NCBI RefSeq assembly: GCF_963676685.1
Contig: NC_092347.1
Coordinates: 64,304,596-64,368,595, forward strand
Direction of reading: 5' to 3'
Source of the DNA: Mytilus edulis
Lineage: Eukaryota > Mollusca > Bivalvia > Mytilida > Mytilidae
Length of the DNA stretch: 64,000 nucleotides
How positions within the stretch are numbered: the stretch's first letter is position 1; each line of letters opens with the position of its first letter. Below are positions 22,701-34,100 of this stretch, piece by piece. The notes under the pieces are model-generated. The model made no database searches and was not told the origin of the DNA. It saw nothing but the letters and a program-made list of their open reading frames with translations. Both the position numbers and the translations under genes were made by a program.

Positions 22701-23582
22701 TTGCTACTTCCCAACCTGAAATGGTTAATATAGTTGTTAGTACAACAAAAATGATAGACTCCAACTATACAATCCTGTAAAACATTGAATATGGTTTATA
22801 CTACATAATACTTTATACTAGACCTGCTTTTTGTTTATTTCTATTTATTTCTATGGCATGTCATTTCAACTCGATTTACACCCAAAAAAAAAAACATGCA
22901 TGCCGTGCGGGTCGAGTAGACCCGACAGGGAAAATATAATAGTGTAACAAATTCAAAGCAGATTACTGAATTATGAAATTTGAATGTTAAATCTTCTTTC
23001 TGAATTGTCTTTTATAAACTCGTTTTCGACAGCCACCAAAATAAACTTGACATTCATTTTGTGCAACACTTCTATTACTTTTCCATTAAATTTAACATGT
23101 TATCATTAAAGAAAGATTAAAATCTACCTTATGCAAGAGACTTTCCAACCAAAGTTATATTTATCCTAAGTGAACAGCCTGTTTCGTGTAACTAGTAATT
23201 CAAAATGAATTCCATGAAAAGTGTTCACAAATTAGAACAAATGAACTATTCCGCCAAATCCAAGTGCCCAATAAATGGCCGTGAGGCATTTTGTCTAATG
23301 AACCACGAAGCCTAAATACAGTATTGTGAAATATGTTCAAGTTAAAAACACAAGTTTAACATTTCTAAAGGCGTATCAGAAAGATACGCCAACTTCTGTT
23401 AGGTTTTTTTTTAGATTTTTAGGTGCAAAGACACTAGAACATAAGGATATTTTTTTTCCATCAGTATCAATTAGTTTTCTAGTTTGCAGAACAAAAGCAT
23501 TTTGACCCATTCCAAGACTGTATTATAAGGCTCTTAAATTGAGAAAAAAACTGTTTTTATTCCTGAAATGGTAAGGTAGGCC
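22701..23582. other. Unassigned; contains a short perfect hairpin
   Basis: No gene recognised. GGCGTATC AGAAA GATACGCC (23370-23390) is a perfect 8-bp stem with a 5-nt loop of unknown role. A GTCGAG...GACCCGACAGG motif lies near 22900-22930. Confidence 0.4.
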
Positions 23583-24637
23583 AGTGGCGGATTCAGAGGG
23601 GGGGGGGGGCGCCCCCCCCTTTTTGCTGGCACTTTTTTTTTTATATAACATGATTAATAATCAGCCTAGACTTCGTGAATTTAGCTGTGTATTTAATTTT
23701 AATCAATCAATGCGACAGTTCTCCACTTATAAAGATATTTTTCGCTCGTATTCACTTTAATATATAATTGATTATGTCAAATTAAAGTTATGGGATTCGC
23801 TTCGGTGGAGTTGACAAGTACGTTGAAAAAAACCGTCACTCAGTCATTTTGAAATTCAGATTACAGTAAACACATGTTTGGGCTAAGGATGACGCCTTCA
23901 AAGTATTGAGCAAGGACGTATTGACTTCTTTATCACAATTATACACCCAACATAAAATTATACTCTATTACACTCTAAAAAAAACGGGCGCATTTTTTTT
24001 TTGGGGGGGGGGGGGGGCAGGGATTGCATGTGAATCCCATATCTGACGGGAAGGCCCTGTTCCGCCGAACTGATATACTGAATATTTTTTCAAAGCCCGA
24101 CTGCAACCGGCCTGCTGGGTGTGGCCTATATGACTCCTTGCATGTGTCTAACGTTATTCACAACTTCATTTTCGTTTCCGATTCATGCGTAGCCTTTTGG
24201 TTGATTTGTACCCCTCGCTTCCATTGTTGGGTGACCATTTCAACCAAACATTTCAATGGATAAAAAATTCTTGTTTTTTTTTCTTCGTGTCGGTCGTATT
24301 GTAAATTTCATTGAATAGCCGTATATCTTGTTCACATCACGAAATCTGTAAAGTTATGCTAACTAACCATACAACAAACGGGAATTTCCCATGTCCATTT
24401 TTTACTGACAAATTCCACTTCAAATATATCAAATAGTATATAGCTTTGAATCCATTCAATCATTTTATAATAGACAATCAATGTAGAGAATACGGCACCA
24501 AAAATGTCCAGCTCCTACACTTTAACTAAAATGCATTTTACACTTATTTTATGTTTTTTAGCAACAAAAAGGTCCCCAAAAATTATTACTTCGCCCCCCT
24601 CCCCTTTCCAAAATCCGGCTGGATCCGCCCCTGTACA
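23583..24637. mobile_element. Region bounded by inverted CAGTGGCGGAT ends with long G/C runs
   Basis: The left boundary is CAGTGGCGGATTCAGAGG plus a G12/C7 run. The right boundary is the inverted GGCTGGATCCGCCCCTG. These are the same ends as the small elements at 2.86 and 26.22 kb, but about 1.05 kb apart. A further G run lies at about 24003-24017. It may be one larger element or two nested ones. The open frame at 24024-24263 has no recognised domain. No target duplication was seen. Confidence 0.45.
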
Positions 24638-24837
24638 TGTAATGAAAATCAATTAATAAATGAATTTTGTGACCAGTGTATAAGAGGAATGTTTAAAACA
24701 TTGCTAAAAAATTTAAAGAAAAGTGACTATTTGTATTAAATAGCACATCCCAAAAAGATTCAAAACAATAATGCAGAGTCTCTAAATTTTTATTCAAAAG
24801 TCCATAAATCTGTTTTAGGAAATATTATGAATAAACT

Positions 24838-24906
24838 TTTGCATTTGCTTTTTCTGTGAAATATTGCATTTGCTTTTTCTGTAAACTATTGTCTTTGCTT
24901 TTTCTG
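24838..24906. repeat. ~30-bp tandem repeat, three units
   Basis: TTTGCTTTTTCTGT preceded by TATTG(C/T)(A/C)T occurs three times in a row. The surrounding sequence (24638-25218) holds nothing else recognised. Confidence 0.65.
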
Positions 24907-25218
24907 ATATGTATCAGTTATTATCACATAGTTGATTTTTTCATAATATATTATATGCCGTACGTGTACATCATTCATTGATTTTATGATATTTCCATAG
25001 ATCAGCTTCTTAAGGCCTCAGTTTTGTTTGCCAAGGCTGTCAGTGTCTGACAATTCTATGTCTTTCCTTAGAGAATATTCATATTTTCCTGAACTCAAAG
25101 AGTAACATTATTTTCCTTTTAGTTCGAAAAATTACCTTGTTTTCAAAATTAAGTTATTTGATCACATGCATGTTCAATAATGAATAAGCTTAAGACATAA
25201 ATAAATCGGAAGAGATCC

Positions 25219-25960
25219 GTTTGCGCCAAAAATGCGTCCTTTTGCGCCACAACTTGTTTCCTAAAATATTACGTTTGCGACACCTGTTTTAAAATTTGCG
25301 CCAAGAATAAAACATACGATTGCGCCAATTAGAAGAAAAATGACTTCCCTCCTCCTTTATTCGGACTTGGAACCGGCAGTTTACATGGCAAATGTTTCCT
25401 TTTCTGAAACATACTTTCTTCTAACTGCTGCTACATGGGTACATCCCAATTTAATGTAAGTAGTAGCTTGTAACTTCACTTTATTGTCCAAAAAGACAAT
25501 CATTAAAGGATGAAATGCATAAAACAGTTCAGAATAATTCCTGTGTAATATTTCTGTTTAATTACTAGTGTCAGTCCATAAGGATGGTGTGTCATCAGCA
25601 TATCCCATGTGGCTAAAACATAATCGGCAAAAACCTTCTATTTTCTTCTTTTTGACACATCTTGTAGTTAATATCCAGCAGAGCAATAAGTTTTCTTCTC
25701 TCTCTGTACGTGGACTGTCTAATGCACTTCAAGTCATTTCTCTCTAGATGCTCATCTTCATAGTGAAATATCTCCGAACATGTGATACCTTTTAAGCCAA
25801 ACATAAGAATGAATATTATTCATTAATATTTATGATATATATGTGTACAGGTAAATTGGCGCAAATGAGTTCCGAATATTAGCTCAATTGATACATTTGG
25901 AAAATAAAATTTGGCGCAAATGATACCCCTGAAAAACAGTCATTGTCGCAAAAGGACTGC
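25219..25960. mobile_element. Second TTTGCGCCA TIR element
   Basis: The left end contains TTTGCGCCA-type motifs at about 25220, 25241, 25273 (TTTGCGACA), 25295 and 25319. The right end has the inverted GGCGCAAAT at about 25858 and 25914 and TGTCGCAAAAGGAC at 25947, which mirrors GTCCTTTTGCGCCAC on the left. The design matches the element at 1.4-2.08 kb. Inside, a 63-codon minus-strand frame (25804-25613) reads CSEIFHYEDEHLERND and YRERRKLIALLD. The YRxRRK pattern recalls short segments of MULE/FLYWCH-type mollusc transposases, but this is weak. Confidence 0.6.
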
Positions 25961-26220
25961 TGCCAATAAATCACAGAGTTGTTTTTTTTTTTATCCAATT
26001 TGTATTTGAGTAAATTGTCAATGAGACAGCAAACAAATGACTTAAATAAAACCTAAAAGATGTACTATGGTCATCATACTTTCTTCAACAGTATAGGTAA
26101 AAGTATTTGTAATATGCGAAGCTCTAGAAAAATATTTGGATAATATTATCAGAGAAAAACTTTGATCTGTCATTAACTCATTAACACCAAATTATGTATC
26201 AAGGACAAAAAACATAAAGA
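25961..26220. other. Unassigned sequence
   Basis: AATGAGACAGCAAACAAATGAC near 26020 resembles part of the abundant GAGACAAC mussel repeat. Otherwise featureless. Confidence 0.35.
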
Positions 26221-26221
26221 T

Positions 26222-26395
26222 ACAGGGGCGGATGCAGGAATTTTCGAAAGGGGAGGGGGTGCTAACCCAGGGCACCCAGGGCAAAAGGGGGGGGGGTGCA
26301 AAACATATGTCCCGATACAAATGCATTGATCGGCAAAAATAAAGGGGGGGGGTGCGCACCCCCGGAACCCCCCCCCCCCCTGGATCCGCCACTGA
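26222..26395. mobile_element. Short CAGGGGCGGATGC...GGATCCGCCACTG element (MITE)
   Basis: The inverted ends CAGGGGCGGATGCAGG and CCTGGATCCGCCACTG enclose about 140 bp rich in G and C runs. It is the cleanest copy of the family also seen at 2.86, 22.56 and 23.58/24.63 kb. Flanks TAAAGATA and ATATATAA do not form an obvious target duplication. Confidence 0.65.
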
Positions 26396-26774
26396 TATAT
26401 AAAATTAAAGACATCCTTACTTTAGAAAAGACAAAATTTAACATGACTTTTTTTGTGACAGGGTTTAATTTTAAATGAATAAAACACAATACATCAGAAG
26501 AACACACATACAAAATCAAAAAAATAAAGGACAACAATACAGGCTCATGTACAATGTATAACTGTACAAGTTATCAATATAAATAATGTTATCGATATTT
26601 TGTGCATTTTCCCTTTGATCTTTTTTTTTGTGATAATTTTTCATAAAAATTATCATGCTACGCGCTTGAGATGGAAGATTATCGCTAGAAACTAAGCAGG
26701 CACGTGGTGTTGCTAATGAAATTGACATGAAATTGACAACGTCGTCATAGGTAAAATAGCAATAAACAGATTAT

Positions 26775-26860
26775 CATTGGTCATCTCAACTCGATTGCCT
26801 TTCTCGTCTTCGCCGTCCCGGCTCAAGCGAGAAAATTAATCTCGTTGAGATGATAAACTA
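26775..26860. repeat. Inverted repeat around GGTCATCTCAACTCGAT
   Basis: CATCTCAACTCGAT and ATCTCGTTGAGATG enclose CGTCTTCGCCGTCCCGGCTCA, giving an imperfect stem with a GC-rich loop unlike its AT-rich surroundings. Possibly the end of a dispersed element. No function assigned. Confidence 0.45.
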
Positions 26861-26926
26861 TAATCTATAATTATCTGAAAGAATGCCAATAATTGCACAA
26901 AATGCCGATATGACTTCATGCTTAAG

Positions 26927-27098
26927 TACTGTTAATTCAGAAATAATTGTGGCATTTATCATTGCAATTTTGTCTCATTAGACTTAAATATTGACCATTT
27001 TGAGAAAAATCCTGTATAATTCAGATAAAATATTTTAAAATATGAGTTTAAATTCTTGCAATGATAAAAACCTCACAATAATTTCTGAATTTACAGTA
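26927..27098. mobile_element. Small MITE with TACTGTAAATTCAGAAAT-type ends
   Basis: TACTGTTAATTCAGAAATAATTGTG at the left and the inverted CAATAATTTCTGAATTTACAGTA at the right, with a second inner inverted pair (ATCATTGCAATTT / CTTGCAATGAT). The outer TA can be read as a TA target duplication, as for Tc1/mariner-derived MITEs. A second copy with perfect 24-bp ends lies at 63.4-63.86 kb. Confidence 0.7.
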
Positions 27099-27212
27099 CA
27101 TTTTTATACATGTATTAGGGGATGTGTTTCATAGGAGATTCAACTTAAGAGGAAGTCATGAATCCAAGGGCAAAAATCGTGCTTGCTTCATCTGGTGTGG
27201 TTAGTCATGCAT

Positions 27213-27660
27213 TAGAATGAAATTCAAAACAGTGTGGCTGTGGCTATTGATTGACACATTAAATTCATCCATTGGCTGGGACTATTTAGGTGAACGTTTG
27301 TATGTAACGACCACTGCTCACTATGTACTTTTTAAAGACACTTAAACTGTTGGGTCACCAAAGGTTCTCAACACCTTAATAAAGTAATTCGAAAAATTAA
27401 TCAGAAATAACACGATGTTTTGATTTATACCAATTATATAAATCAAAATATAAAGGTTATTCCTGATTAATTTTTCGAATTATTTTATAATTAAAGGCGT
27501 TAAGAAACCTTTGGTGATCCCACAGTTTAAATGTCTATCGTAGGTACGTCGTGAACAGTGGTCGTTACAGACAAACGTTCGCGTAAATTGTCCCAGTCAA
27601 TGGATGAATTTAATGTGTCAATCAATGGCCACAGCCACACTGTTTTGAATTTCATTCTAT
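27213..27660. mobile_element. ~450-bp near-palindromic foldback element
   Basis: The two halves are inverted copies: TTAGAATGAAATTCAAAAC at the left and GTTTTGAATTTCATTCTA at the right. GTGTGGCTGTGGC, TGACACATTAAATTCATCC and ACGACCACTG on the left are matched inverted by their partners on the right. The centre is near 27437 (TTTTGATTTATACCAATTAT / ATAAATCAAAATATAAAGG). Arms are about 220 bp with scattered mismatches and almost no loop. No open frame. A foldback transposable element or an arrested inverted duplication. Confidence 0.85.
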
Positions 27661-28815
27661 TGTGGTTCAAGGATTGGAAGTCTTCATTTCCTGTATATAT
27701 GTATAATTAAAATTTTTTTGGGCCTTTTCGATTATCTGTTATTCTCTATTTTTGTGTGTACATTTAACAAGTGTTTAAACACCCAATGTTACTATTTTCA
27801 ATATTTTCAGGATCTATTTCTCCATTCTTTATTTTCTACCATTTTTCTGTAGTTTAAATACAACCACAAAAAAAATTGTGGTTATGTATTGGTACTACAT
27901 TGTCATTGTCAGCATCAAGCAAGGCATTTGGTTTCTGGACAATAACTTAAGTAGAGGTTAATAGTAATCTATGAAATTTAAACACAAAGTTTATATCCAC
28001 TGAAGGATCTTCAAGGTTTGAATTGAATTTGAGGGAACAGTTTTTTGAATTAGGGGACAAAAAGGTGCCCAAGGAAGCATTTTTCTAGTTTCCAGACAAT
28101 AACTTGTGAAACAGTGTATGGAGCTCTCTGAAATTATACCACAGTTTTCCATACCTCAAAGGAAAGGTTGGGATTGGCTCTGGGGGTTCTGGCTCAAACG
28201 GTTATGGAATAAGGGAAAAACAAGGTTTTCCTGGTTAATGGACAATTTCGTAAGTGCACCGTTATGTTTGGAGTACCTCCCTTACTCTGCTTTTAAATGG
28301 TGCACATAGAAATGTTGTATTGTCTATAGGTGAAGCTGTCATTTTTTTGGGGGATACGATTGGTTTCAAGCAATCCGTAGACTTATACCATTGACTCAGG
28401 GTTATGCCCTCACGTCAACTGTTTTATTCTAAGCATTAAGGAATTATTATGATTGTCTTGCTTTAAAAGGTAAAAACAAACAAAAGGATTGAACTTAAAC
28501 AACTTTCCTATAATGTTCTTCTCATAATCTTCATGTTTGATATTTCGATCCATTGACTTATACATGTTATATGCGTGTTTTAACAACATGGAAAATCAGA
28601 ATTAAGCAGAATTTATATTGAGTGTTTTTACAAATTTAGAAACACGTCAGAGGGAATTCCCCAGTTTTGATAAAATGCAAGAGTTCTGAGTCTAAATTCT
28701 GATAAATCTATTTCTGTCATATTTGAACTGAAGTTAATATATATATATGTTCCCGCGGAAACCTATTGTGTGTCAAATATTTAATTACAATGCAACCATA
28801 ATTACCCCCTAAAAT
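27661..28815. repeat. Dispersed-repeat fragments, no gene
   Basis: Words such as TTTCTGGACAATAACTTAAG (27933) and TTTCCAGACAATAACTTGTG (28089) recur with a spacing of about 156 bp, indicating an old tandem or interspersed repeat. The 67-codon frame at 28106-28309 lies in this repeat and is not considered a gene. Confidence 0.4.
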
Positions 28816-28817
28816 AG

Positions 28818-29075
28818 CATACCTGCCAACTGTCACTATTTGTGGGGGATTTTCCCCATGGAGGCTCCCAAATTGAAATTTTGAAAGACCAATTTTGTTC
28901 ACAATATAAAAAAAACAATTAATTTTACAATGACTTTAGGCTTATTAAAGTATGACGAGGCCAAAAAACAATATTACAATGTATTTGCAGGACCCTTGAA
29001 GGTTTTTAAGGACTATGACAGCCATCTTGCACGCAAAACCCCCATGGGCATTTTCAAAAGTTGGCAGGTTTGAAC
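28818..29075. mobile_element. MITE with CATACCTGCCAACT ends, copy 1
   Basis: It starts CATACCTGCCAACTGTCACT and ends with the inverted AAAAGTTGGCAGGTTT. Interior landmarks are GGGGGATTTTCCCCATGGAGG, GACTATGACAGCCATCTTGC and CCCCATGGGC. The whole element recurs at 50.32-50.58 kb in the opposite orientation. Non-coding. Confidence 0.75.
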
Positions 29076-29083
29076 TAGCTGCA

Positions 29084-29119
29084 TGAGACTACTATATATA
29101 ATGTGTTATAGTAGTCTCA
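29084..29119. repeat. 13-bp perfect hairpin
   Basis: TGAGACTACTATA and TATAGTAGTCTCA are separated by a 10-nt loop. It lies ten bases beyond the MITE end. Role unknown. Confidence 0.7.
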
Positions 29120-29199
29120 GGTACCGTATGAAATAGTAAAACTATAATAAAACATTTGATTTTTATTGATAAATGGAGTTTAATTTATATAAAAAGTAA

Positions 29200-29345
29200 T
29201 GAACAATTAAGTGCGTCGACTTTTGGAATAATCGACTGTGACGACAATTTCGACATGGAGCCTCTGGTTTTCTCGAAGCATCTCTTTTGACGTAATCCCT
29301 TCATTCATTCCGGTTAAATTATCGTTTCCGCTCCGTAACGAATAA
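29200..29345. repeat. Fragment shared in inverted orientation with 53.28-53.34 kb
   Basis: GTAATCCCTTCATTCATTCC ... TCGTTTCCGCTCCGTA here corresponds to the inverse of ACGGAACGGAAACAATTATA ... CGGAATGATTGAAGGGATTAC just upstream of DNAAF4. A dispersed repeat of unknown class. Confidence 0.5.
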
Positions 29346-29547
29346 AATTTTACATTAAATAATCGTCATCAGTTTCTGTGTATTTACCTTAGATATATAA
29401 ATTCTGATATGATATCTTGGCGGTAAAGTCCAAAGAAGAATATATATAAATATTTATGCTCCTTCATGGCAGTTTCTTCAAATGGGTATAACAATTCGTT
29501 TTATGTTAATTTACAATCATATTAATGCTAATTTATTTACCTAGCAA

Positions 29548-29668
29548 ACAATAAAATTGAAAATGGAAATGGGGAATGTGTCAAAGAGACAACAACCCAA
29601 CCAAATAAAAAAACATCAGCAGAAGGTCACCAACAGCTCTCGGGTGGGAAGGGGGGGGGGGGGGGGGG
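29548..29668 (+). repeat. Mussel AATGGGGAATGTGTCAAAGAG repeat, truncated
   Basis: AAAATGGAAATGGGGAATGT, CAAAGAGACAACAACC and CAGCAGAAGGTCACCAACAG match the longer copies at 45.3 kb (inverted) and 46.12 kb. A G18 run follows at about 29651. Confidence 0.7.
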
Positions 29669-30885
29669 CACTAAATTTTTTTGTTGGTAGGAGTGAGCAG
29701 CTGAGACATTAAGTACCCCCACCCTTTTCATATATTTTGTTCATCAAAAATATATACCTTGTCATATATATCATGTATATTAATTAACAAAAAACAGACC
29801 TATAGATATATTTCAATATTTTCCCTGCTCATCATCACGTTCTTGTTAAGGAGCAAAATAGTCGCAATAATATCACCGTCTTTTCCAATAAATTCGCCAC
29901 ACTTTTTTCTTAATTGCCCATTTTACATCTTTCATTATGAATTAAGATATTTCAATTCCAAAATACAATATATATAAAAGACGTTTGGTCAGATCATAGA
30001 TGGTATTATAAATAACCATGGTCAGATAAAAGTAATATCACAACAGAGTCTAACACATTTACCGATTTTAACATGTTTAAATATTGATTAAAAACTGATA
30101 AAAAGTTGCATTGCCATTCCCTTGTAAAGGGCACTGTCACAATGGAATTTCTTTAAATAATTGTTATCATGATTTATGTATACAAACCCTTGAATGTTAA
30201 TTGGGTGCCAATGTCAAAATAGTTGGATTTATTGCATCTATCACTGGCATCAGTGGAAATACCACATCAGAATAAATACGGACATCTGATTAGTTTCAGA
30301 TACTTATGATATAATCAAGCAAGTGATAATATCAACCTATTGATATATTTAATCTGAATTTCCCACCCTTTTCATATATCATAGAGCATGAAAAAGTAAC
30401 CTATTCCAGCGGCTCATCCCTACCACTAATTATATAGAAAGTGCCCCCCTCCCCGAGCAACAGGTATGCCTAACGCTGCGTTAAACGCACATATTTGCCG
30501 TGGACACAATTTCGCCATTTTATATTTTCTAGGCTAAAAACTGCACAGGGTGCCTGACATTGAAGAAATATGCCTGTGAATTATATTTGTATAACAAAAA
30601 TTATTACTTTTTTAAACTTATACAAAATTTCTGCACTTGCCAAAAAAAACAGAAAAACGGAAAATATTTAGATTATTTTTATATAGATAAGTTATGCTGT
30701 GTATCATGGATACTATTAATGCTGTAAAATTGATTGTTTGATATCAAGACTTAAAGGACCCCATTAGAAATAGGCTTGTTTGCTTTTATGAGCATGGGTC
30801 ATCCTTTGGTTAAGGCATACACCTTATCGCTAATCCTGGCTGACCCTGATGCGTGAACTTTTGACGCATACAACAATCACTTTTC
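29669..30885. other. Unassigned AT-rich sequence
   Basis: No exon with convincing splice sites. CATATATCATAGAGCATGAA-type words near 30375 and a C-run resemble other interspersed fragments. Confidence 0.4.
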
Positions 30886-30890
30886 CATTG

Positions 30891-30942
30891 TGGCGTCAGA
30901 TATTTTGTATTGTGGCGTCAGATATTTTGTAATGTGACGTCA
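30891..30942 (+). promoter_or_regulatory. Three CRE-like sites at 22-bp spacing upstream of the fusion gene
   Basis: TGGCGTCA (30891), TGGCGTCA (30913) and the palindromic TGACGTCA (30935) recur at exactly 22-bp intervals inside a TGTGGCGTCAGATATTTTGT tandem. TGACGTCA is the consensus CREB/ATF site. They lie about 160 bp upstream of the first identified exon. An ATG in good context (AGTAATGGCGGAC, 30975) follows, but its frame stops after nine codons and is not shown to splice to the gene. The promoter role is inference. Confidence 0.35.
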
Positions 30943-31102
30943 AAATTTTACGGGAACCTGTGTGATTTCCAGTAATGGCGGACAAAAGAACAAAAAACAT
31001 TTAAGTGATACATGCAAATAATATAGTCATGAAATATTCTTTGATTTAAAAAATATACATGTAAATTAATTGCAATTGATATTTTTTTTTTTATATATGT
31101 AG

Positions 31103-34100
31103 TGTCACATATGAGGTTGTATGTGTTCATTCCTTGGATGAAGTTTACCAAGCCATTCGGGAACATGAGCTGTCAAAATCAACAAAATATGTTACAGTCA
31201 AAAAAGATAAGATGTTTGGGAAGGATGACTTTGGTAATTACAGCTTTTATCAGTTTATACGAATGTAAAAAAATTATCACGCTTATCTTTGAGGTTTCCT
31301 GGTGGTTAAGTTTGACTTTTGATAACCCAATGTAGTATTTTTACTATGGTGTTTGTAATACCTTCATGTTCATATTGAAAATTTAAAAAAAAAATTGATC
31401 TTGTCGAACTGAAAATGTCTGATGCGATGATTCTTGATGTCTCAGAAAATAATTTTCAGTGTTTTGATATGAAATGATTAATATAAAAAAGAAGATGTGG
31501 TATGATTGCCAATGACACAGCTCTCCACAAGAGACCAAAATTACTCGGAAATTAATAATTATAGGTTACTGTACGGCATTCAACAATGAACAAAGCCCAT
31601 ACTGCACAGTCAGCTATAAAAGGCTCCAGAATGACAATGTAAACAAGAAAATTGACAGCCTTATTTATGTATATAAAAAAAACCCTGAAAAACAAATTTG
31701 TTGTTCAATGAAATACATTCATCATGTATAATTCTTTGTAATAACACATGGTCAAAGCATTAAAGACTTAACCCATCAACATCAACAATGTTGCTGTATT
31801 TAATTGCTAAATAAATTAAATAGAAATGAATTATTGGCTTTATATTAAAGAACTTATAACATCATGTATATCTAAATTTTTCAGATTTACTTCACTCAGA
31901 AGTTCGTTTTGAGGACACACAAAAGTCAACTGTGCCTTACATTTCCTATGATGGGGTTCCATTCATTATTGTTGGGAGGAAGAGAATGGCATGTCACCAT
32001 GGAAAAGACACACATTCAAAAGAAAAGGAACGGAAGAAAGGGAAAGATCACCAAGTGGTAAGAATGAAATGAAAAAGATAGATTTACAAGTTGCTTCCAG
32101 TGATGAACCCTTTTATGTTGAAAATTTTCCCAATAACTATGAGAACATATGCGATGCATTTATACAAATTTGAATTTATTTCAGGGAGATCATGATTATA
32201 AGAAAACAAGAAAACTTTTACAAACTACCAAGAAGAAAGATTGTTCGGCTGGAATTAGAGTGAGACATGTCATCAGATTCCCTGACTATAAGGTAATCCA
32301 TTTGTTCATACATGTAATTCATTTATTCATATATCTAATCCTGGCAGTCATTTATAAAAGTAATCCTGTCATTTATTTCAGCTTATCAGTCATACATATA
32401 TATGTAATCCAGTCATTCATAAATGTAACCCGGTCATTCATTTCAGCTTATCCAGTCATTAATACATGTAATCCAGTCATTTATTTCAGCTTATCCATTC
32501 ATTAATACATGTAATCTAGTCATTTATATATGTAATCCAGTCATTCATATATGTAATCCAGTCATTCATTTATGTAATCCAGTCATTCATATATGTTATC
32601 CAGTCATTCATATATGTGATCCAGTCATTCATATATGTAATCCAGTCATTCATATATGTGATCCAGTCATTTATATATGTAATCCAGTCATTCATATATG
32701 TAATCCAGTCATTCATATATGTAATCCAGTCATTAATACATGTAATCCAGTCATTTATATATGTAATCCAGTCATTCATATATGTAATCCAGTCATTTAT
32801 TTATGTAATCCAGTCATTCATTTATGTCATCCAGTCATTCATATATGTAATCCAGTCATTCATATATGTTATCCAGTCATTCATATATGTGATCCAGTCA
32901 TTCATATATGTAATCCAGTCATTCATATATGTAATCCAGTCATTCATATATGTAATCCAGTCATTTGTACATGTAATCCAGTCATTCATATATGTAATCC
33001 AGTCATTCATATATGTAATCCAGTCATTCATATATGTAATCCAGTCATTCATACATGAAATCCAATCATTCGTACATGTAATCCAGTCATTCACATATGT
33101 AATCCAGTCATTCACATATGTAATCCAGTCATTCATATATGTAATCCAGTCATTCATATATGTAATCCAGTCATTTGTACATGTAATCCAGTCATTCATA
33201 CATGAAATCCAATCATTCGTACATGTAATCCAGTCATTCACATATGTAATCCAGTCATTCATATATGTAATCCAGTCATTCATATATGTAATCCAGTCAT
33301 TTGTACATGTAATCCAGTCATTCATTCATGTAATCCAGTCATTCATATATGTCAGACAAATGTTTAACAGCATAATACGGTCACTCTTTTAATAATTCTA
33401 ATGTTTAAATCAAGTATTTCTATTTTTATGAAGTTCATGAAGGCAATCCCACTTAATTAATGTTTATTTGTTTCATATATATATATGTTCTCCATAGGTT
33501 TCAGACTGTGGAAAAAGAAGTGAAAAAGATGCGGCCAGTTTGTCCATAAAGCAAAAAATAAGAACAGGCCAGATTATTAGAAAGGAACACACCTTCTTTG
33601 TCAGTATACCTGATGACAGTGAGCATGAAAACCACTTTATGGGAGAGGTAACTAGTTTCGTATCATGATACTCATTGTGCCATTTAGACCAGTATGGCAG
33701 TTTAAGAAATTGTGCTTTTATTAACTAATCATAGGGTAAACAACTTATACAAAAATGTCATATTCTTAGAAATTGCGAAAGCCAGAGTCTGAACCAGATG
33801 TAATGTGTGTGTTCTTTTTCAATAGGAGGAAAGATACTTTTTTTATTTTCCAACTAATATTAAGTGGCCAATTTAATACTATTAGTTTTCAACTCACTTG
33901 TCCTGAAAGGTTATAAATATATATACATATGTACGAGTCTAAATTGAAAACTACAACCAAACCTATGATAGCGTTGGATAAAAAGCACAATTTTTATAAG
34001 TGTGCATGTAAAACAAACGTCGTTGTAGAAGGGTAAAAAAACAGCACAAACAACATTTTGCAAAAGATTGAAAAAGTGAAAAAGTATATTTAAACAAAAC

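Noticed and set aside
24024-24263. 79-codon frame in the G-run element
   Set aside because: No domain, no splice context, inside a putative mobile element.
28106-28309. 67-codon Trp-rich frame
   Set aside because: Lies in a degenerate dispersed repeat, with no homology pattern recognised.
30975-31004. ATG in good context (MADKRTKNI) as first exon of the fusion gene
   Set aside because: The frame stops after nine codons, and no donor before the stop gives the phase needed by the exon at 31103.
31102-31335. 77-codon plus frame as the first exon
   Set aside because: A different frame (VTYEVVCVHSLDEV...) ends at a good donor in phase with the next exon and continues the family pattern.
32616-33392. 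258-codon frame of repeated VIQSFIY, and 167-codon MNDWITY frame opposite
   Set aside because: Follows automatically from a 21-bp stop-free satellite. Several frames on both strands are open, there is no start or splice context, and it lies in an intron.
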